Shown here: one piece after another, positions 25,582 to 33,441 of the stretch
Numbering within the stretch: position 1 is the first letter of the stretch
Layout of the letters: each line of letters opens with the position of its first letter
Source of the DNA: Thermoanaerobacterium sp. PSU-2
GTDB lineage: Bacteria > Bacillota > Thermoanaerobacteria > Thermoanaerobacterales > Thermoanaerobacteraceae
Direction: 5' to 3'
Assembly (NCBI RefSeq): GCF_002102475.1
Contig: NZ_MSQD01000001.1
Coordinates: forward strand, 62,001-126,000
DNA length: 64,000 nucleotides
Translations under genes and position numbers: made by a program
The notes under the pieces: generated by a model
Databases searched by the model: none
The model's input: only the letters and a program-made list of their open reading frames with translations
What the model was told of the DNA's origin: nothing

Positions 25582-25740
25582 TTATACCTCTATCTCCAAT
25601 TCCAATTCTATCAATCTGTCGAAGTGGTCCTCTATCGCTCTTTTGTTTCTTCGTGTTATTATGAGTATATCCTCTATACCTGAGTTTACGGCTTCTTCAA
25701 CTATATACTGAATCGTAGGTTTGTCTATCATTGGCAGTTT
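25582..25740 (-). pseudogene. galU: galU remnant (UTP-glucose-1-phosphate uridylyltransferase fragment)
   Basis: Minus-strand translation gives [20 protein letters not shown] then [20 protein letters not shown] and [12 protein letters not shown], an unmistakable internal piece of GalU (residues about 35-90). The nucleotide-binding N-terminus and most of the C-terminus are missing and a stop follows. No ribosome site. A leftover of a deleted or moved gene. Confidence 0.85.
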
Positions 25741-25777
25741 CAAAATTATTAAATATTTATGTGAATCTTATGTGAAT

Positions 25778-27997
25778 TTAATTTGCAGCATTTAACTTTT
25801 CATCTATTTTATTCTTATCTCCTACCTTTCCCGACAGCAAAATTGACAAAAGCATAAATAAAATACCAAAACATGCTAAGATAAGCAAGTCGTGAATAAT
25901 TAGCCCAATATTAGAACCTGAAATAGCCTCTCTCAATGCTTGAGTGCCATATGTCATTGGAAAAAATGGATTTAAAATATTGAAGAATTTCGGCTCTAAT
26001 TCCATAGGGAATACGCCACCAGATGATGTCAACTGCAGCATCAAAAGAACAACGGCGAAGAATTTTCCTGCCATGCCAAGAAGCATTACAAAAAATCCGA
26101 TAATAAACACAAAAACCACAGACATTACAGCATTTATAACGTAATAGTATAGCAAATTGTTCACAGGCAATTTAAGTGCTTCTATCAATACAAAACCAGA
26201 AACTATCGATTGAAAAATTCCTAAAATGCTTAAGCTTAGCAGTTTACCTACGACAATTGAAGCGTTGCTAATATCTTTATAGCCGTTTTTATCGTAAATA
26301 TCAATTATAAAGAATAAAATCAATGCGCCAACCCAAAGTGATAAAGGTATGAAATACGGTGTAAACCCAATGCCATAATTCGCTACTGGATTTAATCTCT
26401 TAGTATCAAGAATAATAGGTTCATTTATCATGCTCTTTTTCTCATCAGTTGTACTCATCACTTCTATTTTGTCAGATGCATCACTAAGTTTTTTATAAAG
26501 AAGATCTTGATTTTTGTATAGTTTCTCCATGTTCTCTTGTATCTGCTTGCTGCCATTAGATACCGTCACCAACCCGTTATTTAAGTCTTTAGAGCCATTG
26601 TATAAACTAGAAGCACCTTGTTTTAATGCATTAAGTCCATCATTAAGTTCTAAAAGCCCGGATGTAATGTCGCTCATCTTTTGATTTAACAACGATATTC
26701 CATTTGCATACTGAGAAATGCCATTGCTTAAATTATTTTCACCATTTATAATTTGTGTTACTACTGTTTGCAATTGTGATACTCCATCATTCAATTTGTC
26801 ATATCCAATTGTTAAATTATTAGTAGCGCTGTCTAATTTTTTAAGAGAATCGTTCAATGCATCAATCTTGGCCTTGTTAGTTTCAAGTCCGTTGATTATT
26901 TGTTTTAATCCTGAATTTGATTCTGACACAACGGTAACCGCCATCTTAAAATCCGAATCTGACATGGCCTCGGGGTGTTTATCAACATAATTGTTTAATG
27001 CAGCAACGGCACTATCCAAATTTGTCTGAATACTGTTCAATCCATTGCTTACCGAATCAAATTCTGTCAAAAATGACGATAGACTCTGACCAATTTGATC
27101 GTAACCATTTGTTACAGCGGTCGAGCCGCTTTTCAATTGGTTTATGCTGTTGCTTATTGCATTAAGACCTTGACTCACTCCATTTAAACCACTCTTTAGA
27201 TTATTCATTCCATTTAAAATCAAATTGCTGTTTTTGTCCACTTCATCTAATTTCTGAGATAAAATCTGAGCGCCATTTGCTAAATTTGAAGCACCATAAG
27301 ATGCATTATTTGCCCCAATACTTAAATTGTACAACCCATCTTTAAATTGATTTGTTCCAACCAAAGCTTTGTTAATGCCATCATTTAATTTTGACACACC
27401 GTCATTTAGCATTTTTGCGCCGTCTGATAATTGTTTTTCCGCTAAAGAAGCTTGTTTTAAACCATTTCCCATGTCTTTAACATTTGAAAAAACAGTATCT
27501 ATATAGCTTTTCCTTATCGTATCAGATATTTTTTGCGTCAAATTTTCTATGGCTTTATTTCCAAGCTGTGTCGCCAAAAAATTCTTTTTGTCATTTGTTA
27601 TATACTGAATATGAGCTTTTTCTACGGCATTGCCATTGACACTTAAAATATTTTTGGAAAAGTCCTTTGGTATCACTATCATAAAATAATATTTATTGCC
27701 TTTTAAACCATCTAAACCATCATCATAGCTTACAAAATTCCATTTGAAATCATGATTGCTTTTTAATTCCTTTACAATGTCATCCCCAAAACTTTTATAT
27801 TTTCCATCGTATAGCACACTTTTATCCTGATTCACAACTGCAACTGGAAGTTTGTCTAACTTGCCATATGGATCCCAAAATGCATACAAATAAAGAAAGC
27901 TGTACAATAGTGGCATAAAAATAATCACTATGACTGCTAATCTAATAAATCTGTTTTGTGCCAATCTTTTAAGCTCATTAAAAATCACACCTATCAT
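25778..27997 (-). CDS. YhgE/Pip-type membrane protein
   Basis: 739 residues: one membrane helix near the start (about 17-40), an outer domain with KLPVAVVNQDKSVLYDGKYK, a very long helical segment full of LNDGVSKLNDGI-type heptads (about 190-530), and a C-terminal block of about five helices of the ABC-2 type. This is the YhgE/Pip architecture; related proteins serve as phage receptors and as parts of type VII secretion (EsaA-like) or efflux. Expressed from a TetR-controlled promoter at 28044-28072. Confidence 0.9.
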   Translation of the reverse strand: MIGVIFNELKRLAQNRFIRLAVIVIIFMPLLYSFLYLYAFWDPYGKLDKLPVAVVNQDKSVLYDGKYKSFGDDIVKELKSNHDFKWNFVSYDDGLDGLKGNKYYFMIVIPKDFSKNILSVNGNAVEKAHIQYITNDKKNFLATQLGNKAIENLTQKISDTIRKSYIDTVFSNVKDMGNGLKQASLAEKQLSDGAKMLNDGVSKLNDGINKALVGTNQFKDGLYNLSIGANNASYGASNLANGAQILSQKLDEVDKNSNLILNGMNNLKSGLNGVSQGLNAISNSINQLKSGSTAVTNGYDQIGQSLSSFLTEFDSVSNGLNSIQTNLDSAVAALNNYVDKHPEAMSDSDFKMAVTVVSESNSGLKQIINGLETNKAKIDALNDSLKKLDSATNNLTIGYDKLNDGVSQLQTVVTQIINGENNLSNGISQYANGISLLNQKMSDITSGLLELNDGLNALKQGASSLYNGSKDLNNGLVTVSNGSKQIQENMEKLYKNQDLLYKKLSDASDKIEVMSTTDEKKSMINEPIILDTKRLNPVANYGIGFTPYFIPLSLWVGALILFFIIDIYDKNGYKDISNASIVVGKLLSLSILGIFQSIVSGFVLIEALKLPVNNLLYYYVINAVMSVVFVFIIGFFVMLLGMAGKFFAVVLLMLQLTSSGGVFPMELEPKFFNILNPFFPMTYGTQALREAISGSNIGLIIHDLLILACFGILFMLLSILLSGKVGDKNKIDEKLNAAN

Positions 27998-28021
27998 GAA
28001 TACACCTCCAATATTTATTAT

Positions 28022-28035
28022 ACTGACTAGTCAGT
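28022..28035. promoter_or_regulatory. Palindromic TetR operator
   Basis: ACTGACTAGTCAGT is a perfect 14-bp palindrome just downstream of the -10 of the YhgE-type gene and upstream of its start; the TGACTnGTCA form is common for TetR regulators beside yhgE genes. Confidence 0.75.
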
Positions 28036-28043
28036 TCTAACTT

Positions 28044-28072
28044 ATTATAGTATCTTTGATCTTAAAAGTCAA
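28044..28072 (-). promoter_or_regulatory. Promoter of the YhgE-type gene
   Basis: Minus-strand TTGACT (28067-28072), 17 bases, TATAAT (28044-28049). The operator at 28022-28035 starts 8 bases after the -10. Confidence 0.75.
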
Positions 28073-28073
28073 T

Positions 28074-28107
28074 AAAAAAACCATTATAAAGATTAATCTC
28101 TATAATG
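28074..28107 (-). terminator. Terminator of the TetR gene
   Basis: CCATTATA and TATAATGG arms with an inner AGATTAATCT palindrome, followed on the minus strand by TTTTTTTATT. It overlaps the last codons of the TetR gene. Confidence 0.75.
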
Positions 28108-28665
28108 GATTCCATTAAATGTATATTCAATAACACTATCTGCTATATGTTCCGGGTCTATAACATCATTATTTCTAAATTGAAAGATAATAAGAGAGCT
28201 TATCATGCCAAAAAAAGCAGAAGATAGCAGTTTTTTATCACATCTTTCTATTAGCTTTTCTTCAATTCCTTCATCAATGATGTCCTCAATAATCTTTAAA
28301 TAATCGTATATTTTTTCTCTAAAGCTATTTTGAATATCTTCTTTTCCCCACAATTGACTTAGCAATATAAGGACAAAATCTTTGTACTTAAATAAAAAAT
28401 TCGACTGAACTACAATTATCTCCCTTAGTTTTTCTACAGAATTTTTCATGTGGCTTATTTTCTCCAGTATTTGATTCTTTAAAAGCGACAATCCTTCATC
28501 TATTAAGAATATCAATATATCATCTTTGCTATTAAAGTGATAATAGAGGGTTCCTTTGGCCACCCCTGCTTTATCTGCAATTTCATCCATTGTAGCCTTA
28601 TAGAAACCTTTCTGAGAAATTATATCTATGGCTGCATTAAATATCTTTTCCTTTGTCTTATTCAT
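28093..28665 (-). CDS. TetR/AcrR-family regulator
   Basis: 190 residues: N-terminal HTH at about 8-55 (FYKATMDEIADKAGVAKGTL, YYHFNSKDDIL) and a helical ligand/dimer domain. It lies immediately upstream of the YhgE-type gene, whose promoter carries a palindromic operator, so it is the likely local repressor. Separated from that gene by its own terminator. Confidence 0.92.
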   Translation of the reverse strand: MNKTKEKIFNAAIDIISQKGFYKATMDEIADKAGVAKGTLYYHFNSKDDILIFLIDEGLSLLKNQILEKISHMKNSVEKLREIIVVQSNFLFKYKDFVLILLSQLWGKEDIQNSFREKIYDYLKIIEDIIDEGIEEKLIERCDKKLLSSAFFGMISSLIIFQFRNNDVIDPEHIADSVIEYTFNGIHYRD

Positions 28666-28740
28666 TTAAAACTATCCCTCTTCATTCGATATTATACTAT
28701 TAATATTATAATGCATTTTTTTAATTTGTGCTGCAATTTT

Positions 28741-29616
28741 TTAAACTTGTGCCTCAAACCACACGGTAATGTTTGCTCCTTTTCCTGCATCTTTGTTTTT
28801 ATATGATAACCTTGAATATTGAGAAAATAAATAAGGTACCAATGCAACTGTTTTGCCTGCATCTAAAATTATTTCATTGCCATCCTCTATCCATAAATCG
28901 TCACCAGGACTTATGAGGAGTTTTACTATAACTGGATTTTCACTTGTATTATACACGAAGTACGTATATTTGTCATATGATGAGCAATCATTTACATCTG
29001 TAAAATTTTCATCATCATATGCCGTGTAAGTAAACTTCGCCTTCACAAATCTTCTTTCGTTTAGCGTAAATGGGTATCCTCCTATATAAGTCAGTTGTAA
29101 CATTGGTCTTAAAGATATGTTTATTGATTCATCTTTAGAATAAAAACTTTTCGTTTCAAAGTTTTGCGCCTCTGGAGTTTTAAGCATTATCCCGTTGTTT
29201 TTGTAGATGCCACTTATCCATCCATTAACTATATTCGTTATATTAAATCCATACCAGCCCTCTTTAGTCACAGCCTTGGTAGAGCCAAATACTGTTTCAT
29301 CAATATTCGGCCCATTATTCCATGTTGCTGTATTTTCATCCCATTCATCCACAATTAAAAACGGTGTAATATATGCAGGAATTGATGGATTTGTTGCATA
29401 ATTGAAATAAAGCTTTAAAATAGCTTCAACCACGATAGAACCTTGTGGCACCATGCCTAAATCAAACTGTATAAGAGCTCTATACACCGATTTCCCAGAA
29501 AAACCAATGTAATACCTACCGATCCAAAGTGTAGGATCACTTCCTCTATTGCTGTTGGGGTAACCCGATTCTAATGACGTATCTTTTGTGGATGGCTGTA
29601 TAATTATAGAAGGCAT
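28741..29616 (-). CDS. DNRLRE-domain protein with C-terminal DUF6385-like module
   Basis: 291 residues from ATG 29616, after AGGGGTGA. Residues 1-180 form a DNRLRE/CBM-like beta-sandwich (SVYRALIQFDLGMVPQGSIV, DEWDENTATWNNGP, FNITNIVNGWISG, NGIMLKT). The last 110 residues end in QYSRLSYKNK...VWFEAQV, matching the ending of the DUF6385 protein at 31468 (QYTRLYY...YYNAQV). No signal peptide is visible. Last of a three-gene set with a TPR glycosyltransferase between the two beta-rich proteins; probably a surface or spore-coat component that is glycosylated. Confidence 0.75.
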   Translation of the reverse strand: MPSIIIQPSTKDTSLESGYPNSNRGSDPTLWIGRYYIGFSGKSVYRALIQFDLGMVPQGSIVVEAILKLYFNYATNPSIPAYITPFLIVDEWDENTATWNNGPNIDETVFGSTKAVTKEGWYGFNITNIVNGWISGIYKNNGIMLKTPEAQNFETKSFYSKDESINISLRPMLQLTYIGGYPFTLNERRFVKAKFTYTAYDDENFTDVNDCSSYDKYTYFVYNTSENPVIVKLLISPGDDLWIEDGNEIILDAGKTVALVPYLFSQYSRLSYKNKDAGKGANITVWFEAQV

Positions 29617-29647
29617 TTCATCACCCCTACAATCAAAATCAAAACAA

Positions 29648-31423
29648 TCAACTAATTTTATCTTCCTTTTGCCCACACAAACTGCTTAATATAATCATAC
29701 CTTCTTCATCGATTATATCAAATAGCTTCATAGAACGTGTCAATTCTTCTTCAGCAAGTTTGTACGCTCCATGCCGATAATAAAGTTTTCCTAATCTCAA
29801 CAAAACATCTTTCTCATTTACCATATTAAGCATATTTAAAGATTTTTCAAACAAATCAAATTCCTGAATCTCAAATAATTTATCGAGTATAATAAAAATA
29901 ACATTTGTATATGTGCCAGTGTCTTCAACGCCTATTGGCAATACCACATCTTTTTTAAGCAATAGGTCAAATTTGTAAAATACTTTATAAGCCTCTATAA
30001 AGTGTTTTTTTAACGACAACATTGGATTTTTTATATCTTTACCAATTAATAAGCAGCAAATAATATTATTAATATGACTATCAAGGGTGTATTCACCGCA
30101 ATCTATCATTTCAAAATATTCTACGGCTTCACCATATCTGTGTAAATACATCAATGTTCTTCCTTTTATATAATACGTTATATTATTCTTCAGTGAATTT
30201 AGTGCCATGTCTATAAATTTTAGCGATTCATGATACTTGCCATTTAAAAAAAATATATCGCTTATAATCGTATACGCTTCAGGTGACACATCAAAATGCG
30301 AAACAATTTTTTCTATTGCAGTTTTCTCATCGTATCTGCTGAAATAAGCGTTTGATAATTTATACAGTATTGCTTTATTGGAGGGATTAAGTCTAAATGA
30401 ATTTAAAAAACATTCAATAGCATTGTCAATATCTTTTATATCCATAAAAACTTCCCCCATGGCAAGGTAAGCTTTAAATCCGCCTACACCAGTTATAAAC
30501 CTATCAATAAGCGGTGGTTCCCCCATGTCTATACATCTTCTAAAACAATTTATTGCTTCTTGGTGATGACCAATTCTATGATATAACATACCTTTTAAAA
30601 ACATTATATCCGTTACATTTGGGTATTTTTCAATGGACTCATTGCATAAACTAAATGCTTCGTCAACCTTATTTAGTTGATTTAAACAAATAATCATCCT
30701 GATAATCAGTTTTGTCGTATAACCAGTCTTAACATCTTTTGAACAATCAAATGACTTTTTAAAGTAATTATACGCACGCTCATAATTGCCCAACGCCATG
30801 TACTCTGCTCCAATATTGAAATTGTGAAAAGGATTATCTGGATCTCTTTTTAGCTCTTTTTTAAGTATAGACATGTTTCTATTTCTTTTATCTTTTTCTT
30901 TGATGTTTTTGCGCAAATAGCCGTAGTGATAAACTTTTATCGGAACTTCTGCTACATTTCCATCATGATTTAATATTGAAATCAATATCTGTTCATGAAT
31001 GGCTCCAGTAAATCTGTACTCATCTTTATTCTTAATGATCCTTACATTTAAGTTGGAAAGAGCATCTGATCCTTCTTCATCTCCTACATAGCTTATGGTT
31101 TCAAACAAATATGCATCAATTTTATCGTCTTTCAAAAGCACCTTTATCATTTTTTTACCATCTTCATCAAGCTCGTCGTCAGCATCCATCAGCAAAATCC
31201 AATCGCCTTTTGCCTTATCTAATGAAAAATTTCTGGCTGCACTAAAGTCATTATTCCATTTATAGTAAAATACTGTTGCACCGAATTTTTTCGCTATGTC
31301 AACAGTTTTATCAGTACTGCCAGTATCCACGATTATAATTTCATCGACTACGTCGTAAACACTTTTAAGGCATCTTTCAAGATTGTCCTCTTCATTTTTT
31401 ACGATCATGCACAGGCTTAACAT
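29648..31423 (-). CDS. GT2 glycosyltransferase with TPR repeats
   Basis: 591 residues. N-terminal GT-A fold (LSLCMIVKNEEDNLERCLKS, VDTGSTDKTVDIAKKFG, SAARNFSLDKAKGDWILLMD with the DAD metal motif) about 1-230, followed by roughly ten TPR units (for example YMALGNYERAYNYFKKSFD, YHRIGHHQEAINCFRRCID, LSNAYFSRYDEKTAIEKI). This combination is seen in SunS-like peptide glycosyltransferases and in spore or flagellin glycosylation. ATG 31423 follows AAAGGAGG; upstream codons overlap the neighbouring gene's end. Likely acceptors are its two beta-rich neighbours. Confidence 0.85.
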   Translation of the reverse strand: MLSLCMIVKNEEDNLERCLKSVYDVVDEIIIVDTGSTDKTVDIAKKFGATVFYYKWNNDFSAARNFSLDKAKGDWILLMDADDELDEDGKKMIKVLLKDDKIDAYLFETISYVGDEEGSDALSNLNVRIIKNKDEYRFTGAIHEQILISILNHDGNVAEVPIKVYHYGYLRKNIKEKDKRNRNMSILKKELKRDPDNPFHNFNIGAEYMALGNYERAYNYFKKSFDCSKDVKTGYTTKLIIRMIICLNQLNKVDEAFSLCNESIEKYPNVTDIMFLKGMLYHRIGHHQEAINCFRRCIDMGEPPLIDRFITGVGGFKAYLAMGEVFMDIKDIDNAIECFLNSFRLNPSNKAILYKLSNAYFSRYDEKTAIEKIVSHFDVSPEAYTIISDIFFLNGKYHESLKFIDMALNSLKNNITYYIKGRTLMYLHRYGEAVEYFEMIDCGEYTLDSHINNIICCLLIGKDIKNPMLSLKKHFIEAYKVFYKFDLLLKKDVVLPIGVEDTGTYTNVIFIILDKLFEIQEFDLFEKSLNMLNMVNEKDVLLRLGKLYYRHGAYKLAEEELTRSMKLFDIIDEEGMIILSSLCGQKEDKIS

Positions 31424-31467
31424 TTGAATCCTCCTTTCGAAAACATATGGGGCATAAAGCCCCATCG

Positions 31468-32121
31468 TTAAACCTGAGCGTTATAATAAAATTCTGCAGT
31501 GGCTGCGGCACCACCTGTGTCGTAATACAATCTTGTATACTGCATAAATTTAATAGCAGTCAAGACTGTAATAGATCCGCCTGCCAGACTAATACTATTG
31601 ATGTCATCAACAAAATAGGTGTCAGTAGTAGTAGGACTTATCTGGAGTTTAATGGAAATAGTATTAGTGCCTGTATTCGTTATATAATAAGAGTACATGG
31701 ATTTGTTGCCTGTATTCTCCATTAGAACAACACCTGTTCCAGTCACGCCTGCAATGCTTGTGGAGTCTTCTAAGAATGTCCTGCTTCCAAGTGTAAATGA
31801 ATCGGTTGAAGCAGTAAGAGGCCTTATATCCAGCGATGATGCTGTTACAGTCACTGTACCAGCGACTGTAACTGTGCCGCTGCTAATAGTCACAGAATCA
31901 GTTGCACCACTTAGAGGTCTTATATCAAAGTTTGATGCGGTAACCGTTAAAGTTCCTTGTGCCGTTACTGTACCTGCTACAGTCACAGAACCATCAACAG
32001 TTGACAAAAGCTTTCCTGTCGTCGAATCTAACAATAGAGGTGTTGGTGTTGTGCCTTGCATTCCATGAACCAAAGTTTTTAGTTGCTCCGCCACTGGATT
32101 AAAAACTATATTGTTAGGCAT
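31468..32121 (-). CDS. DUF6385 protein with repeated beta strands
   Basis: 217 residues. The first half holds two tandem units of about 35 residues (TVTAS-x-x-DIRPL-x-x-x-TDS) joined by VTVAGTVTV strands, rich in Thr, Ser, Val and Gly, an obvious O-glycosylation substrate. The C-terminal ~100 residues are a DUF6385 module ending in AQV. No signal peptide or anchor. First gene of the set with the TPR glycosyltransferase; ATG 32121 follows GAGGAGGG. Likely a surface or spore-associated structural protein; location is inference. Confidence 0.75.
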   Translation of the reverse strand: MPNNIVFNPVAEQLKTLVHGMQGTTPTPLLLDSTTGKLLSTVDGSVTVAGTVTAQGTLTVTASNFDIRPLSGATDSVTISSGTVTVAGTVTVTASSLDIRPLTASTDSFTLGSRTFLEDSTSIAGVTGTGVVLMENTGNKSMYSYYITNTGTNTISIKLQISPTTTDTYFVDDINSISLAGGSITVLTAIKFMQYTRLYYDTGGAAATAEFYYNAQV

Positions 32122-32240
32122 CTATATCCCTCCTCTTTCTATATATTATGGAGATATAACTTTTTTGTTACTAAGTATATATTAGCAGTATGTATGCGGA
32201 AACTTGTATATCGAAATAAGCTTTTTGTCCTTATCTGCTA

Positions 32241-32269
32241 TTGACATTTTAGCGAATATTAATTATAAT
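32241..32269 (+). promoter_or_regulatory. Promoter of tRNA-Leu(TAG)
   Basis: Perfect consensus: TTGACA (32241-32246), 17 bases, TATAAT (32264-32269), about 35 bases before the tRNA. Confidence 0.9.
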
Positions 32270-32304
32270 ACCATTGTTAAGTTTTTTGACATAAAGATTT
32301 ATGT

Positions 32305-32388
32305 GCGGATGTGGCGGAATTGGCAGACGCGCTAGACTTAGGATCTAGTGTCTTTGACGTGGGGGTTCAAATCCCTTCATCCGCACCA
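32305..32388 (+). tRNA. tRNA-Leu (anticodon TAG)
   Basis: Acceptor GCGGATG pairs with CATCCGC, anticodon loop CTTAGGA, long variable arm (class II), GGTTCAAATCC T-arm, CCA encoded. Stands alone, with a stem-loop downstream. Confidence 0.95.
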
Positions 32389-32423
32389 AAAATTTATAGG
32401 TTGTAATGGAGATTTACATAGAA

Positions 32424-32459
32424 AAAAGGCGTTGACCCACTTTTAGGTTAACGCCTTTT
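32424..32459. terminator. Bidirectional terminator between tRNA-Leu and the convergent gene
   Basis: AAAAGGCGTT (32424-32433) pairs with AACGCCTTTT (32450-32459), extended inward by ACC/GGT with one mismatch. Confidence 0.85.
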
Positions 32460-32497
32460 ACTTTTAAGAATATCTATACATACTATCCATGGATCTT

Positions 32498-33205
32498 TTA
32501 TGAAAAATTGAGATAATAAAGTAGGTCTGAAAGTTGCGTTTTTTCAATGTCCCATTTCCTTTTATAAAGTTTAACCACTTTATATGGCAGGTTTAGGTTA
32601 TTTACAAGCTTAAAAAACTCATCGTCAAGCCAAGGAGGTGTCCATGCACCCGATCTGCATATATGTATAGCTGCCGTATATATACCCTTAGGCAATGCAT
32701 CAATATCATTGTAATACCTGACCGTAAAAAGTTTATTAAAATCTTTAAAATCCTCTGGCTTTTCGGTTGTATGATGGCTGTACACTATATGAGCCCTTTT
32801 TATCCGACCTTCATTTAGCAGTTTACCCATCCAATTAGCACAATTTAACTTAAAGTTTACCGAACTAATTCCCCCATATCCTAAATCAGCATGCGCATCT
32901 AAAGAGTACACTTCTTCACATTCATTTTTTATAGCTATATGATATGACAACATGTGAGACTCAGATACGTATACTTCAATGTCTTTTGCAAAACTGAAAT
33001 GTTCTCTTATCTTATTCCAAAAATTATTCAACCGCAAGGATATGCCTATCGATTTTTCTAAGTCAACACCTCTTAAAGAGCTTTCTAAATACCTTTTATA
33101 CCATATCCACTCTATATTTCTTGGTGTCTCAGTGTAGGAATTCAACCACTCTTTTTTTAAAGGAATAAAGTAATCCCAATCTATACTTAGTAGACTGCGA
33201 ACCAT
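32498..33205 (-). CDS. UPF0489-like protein (arginase-fold suspected)
   Basis: 235 residues. The opening LLSIDWDYFIP and the central YSLDAHADLGYGG with a DxHxD pair look like the metal site of arginase/deacetylase-fold proteins and of UPF0489 family members. Also AHIVYSHHTTEKP and AAIHICRSGAWTPPW. No activity is known. Monocistronic, cytosolic. The family assignment is from memory of motif shape and should be treated as provisional. Confidence 0.55.
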   Translation of the reverse strand: MVRSLLSIDWDYFIPLKKEWLNSYTETPRNIEWIWYKRYLESSLRGVDLEKSIGISLRLNNFWNKIREHFSFAKDIEVYVSESHMLSYHIAIKNECEEVYSLDAHADLGYGGISSVNFKLNCANWMGKLLNEGRIKRAHIVYSHHTTEKPEDFKDFNKLFTVRYYNDIDALPKGIYTAAIHICRSGAWTPPWLDDEFFKLVNNLNLPYKVVKLYKRKWDIEKTQLSDLLYYLNFS

Positions 33206-33253
33206 ATCCCTTCATCACCCAAAATGCTTAGAATAGTGGTTTCTCTCTATTTT

Positions 33254-33362
33254 TCAAATCCCATCCATTATTATATCACAATGAACAGAATAAGTAAGTT
33301 CATCTTCTTTATGCTTGTATACAATAGGGACTTCATTGTCATAGCATATTGGCGTACTTCAT
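33254..33362 (-). pseudogene. Possible frameshifted small gene
   Basis: From ATG 33362, with AGGAAG ahead, the frame reads MKYANML then stops. One base over, the same stretch reads ICYDNEVPIVYKHKEDELTY then SVHCDIIMDGI and stops at 33254. The 109-base length is one base away from a 35-codon gene. The second part looks protein-like but I do not recognise it. It could be a broken gene, a sequencing slip or chance. Confidence 0.3.
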
Positions 33363-33384
33363 GGCTTCCTTAAGAAAAACATTT

Positions 33385-33414
33385 TTGACACATTAACAAT
33401 ACTTTTGATATAAT
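33385..33414 (+). promoter_or_regulatory. Promoter of the ABC exporter gene
   Basis: TTGACA (33385-33390), 18 bases, TATAAT (33409-33414), 27 bases before the start codon. Confidence 0.8.
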
Positions 33415-33441
33415 TTATTCGTAATTTCTTTTAACGAAAGA

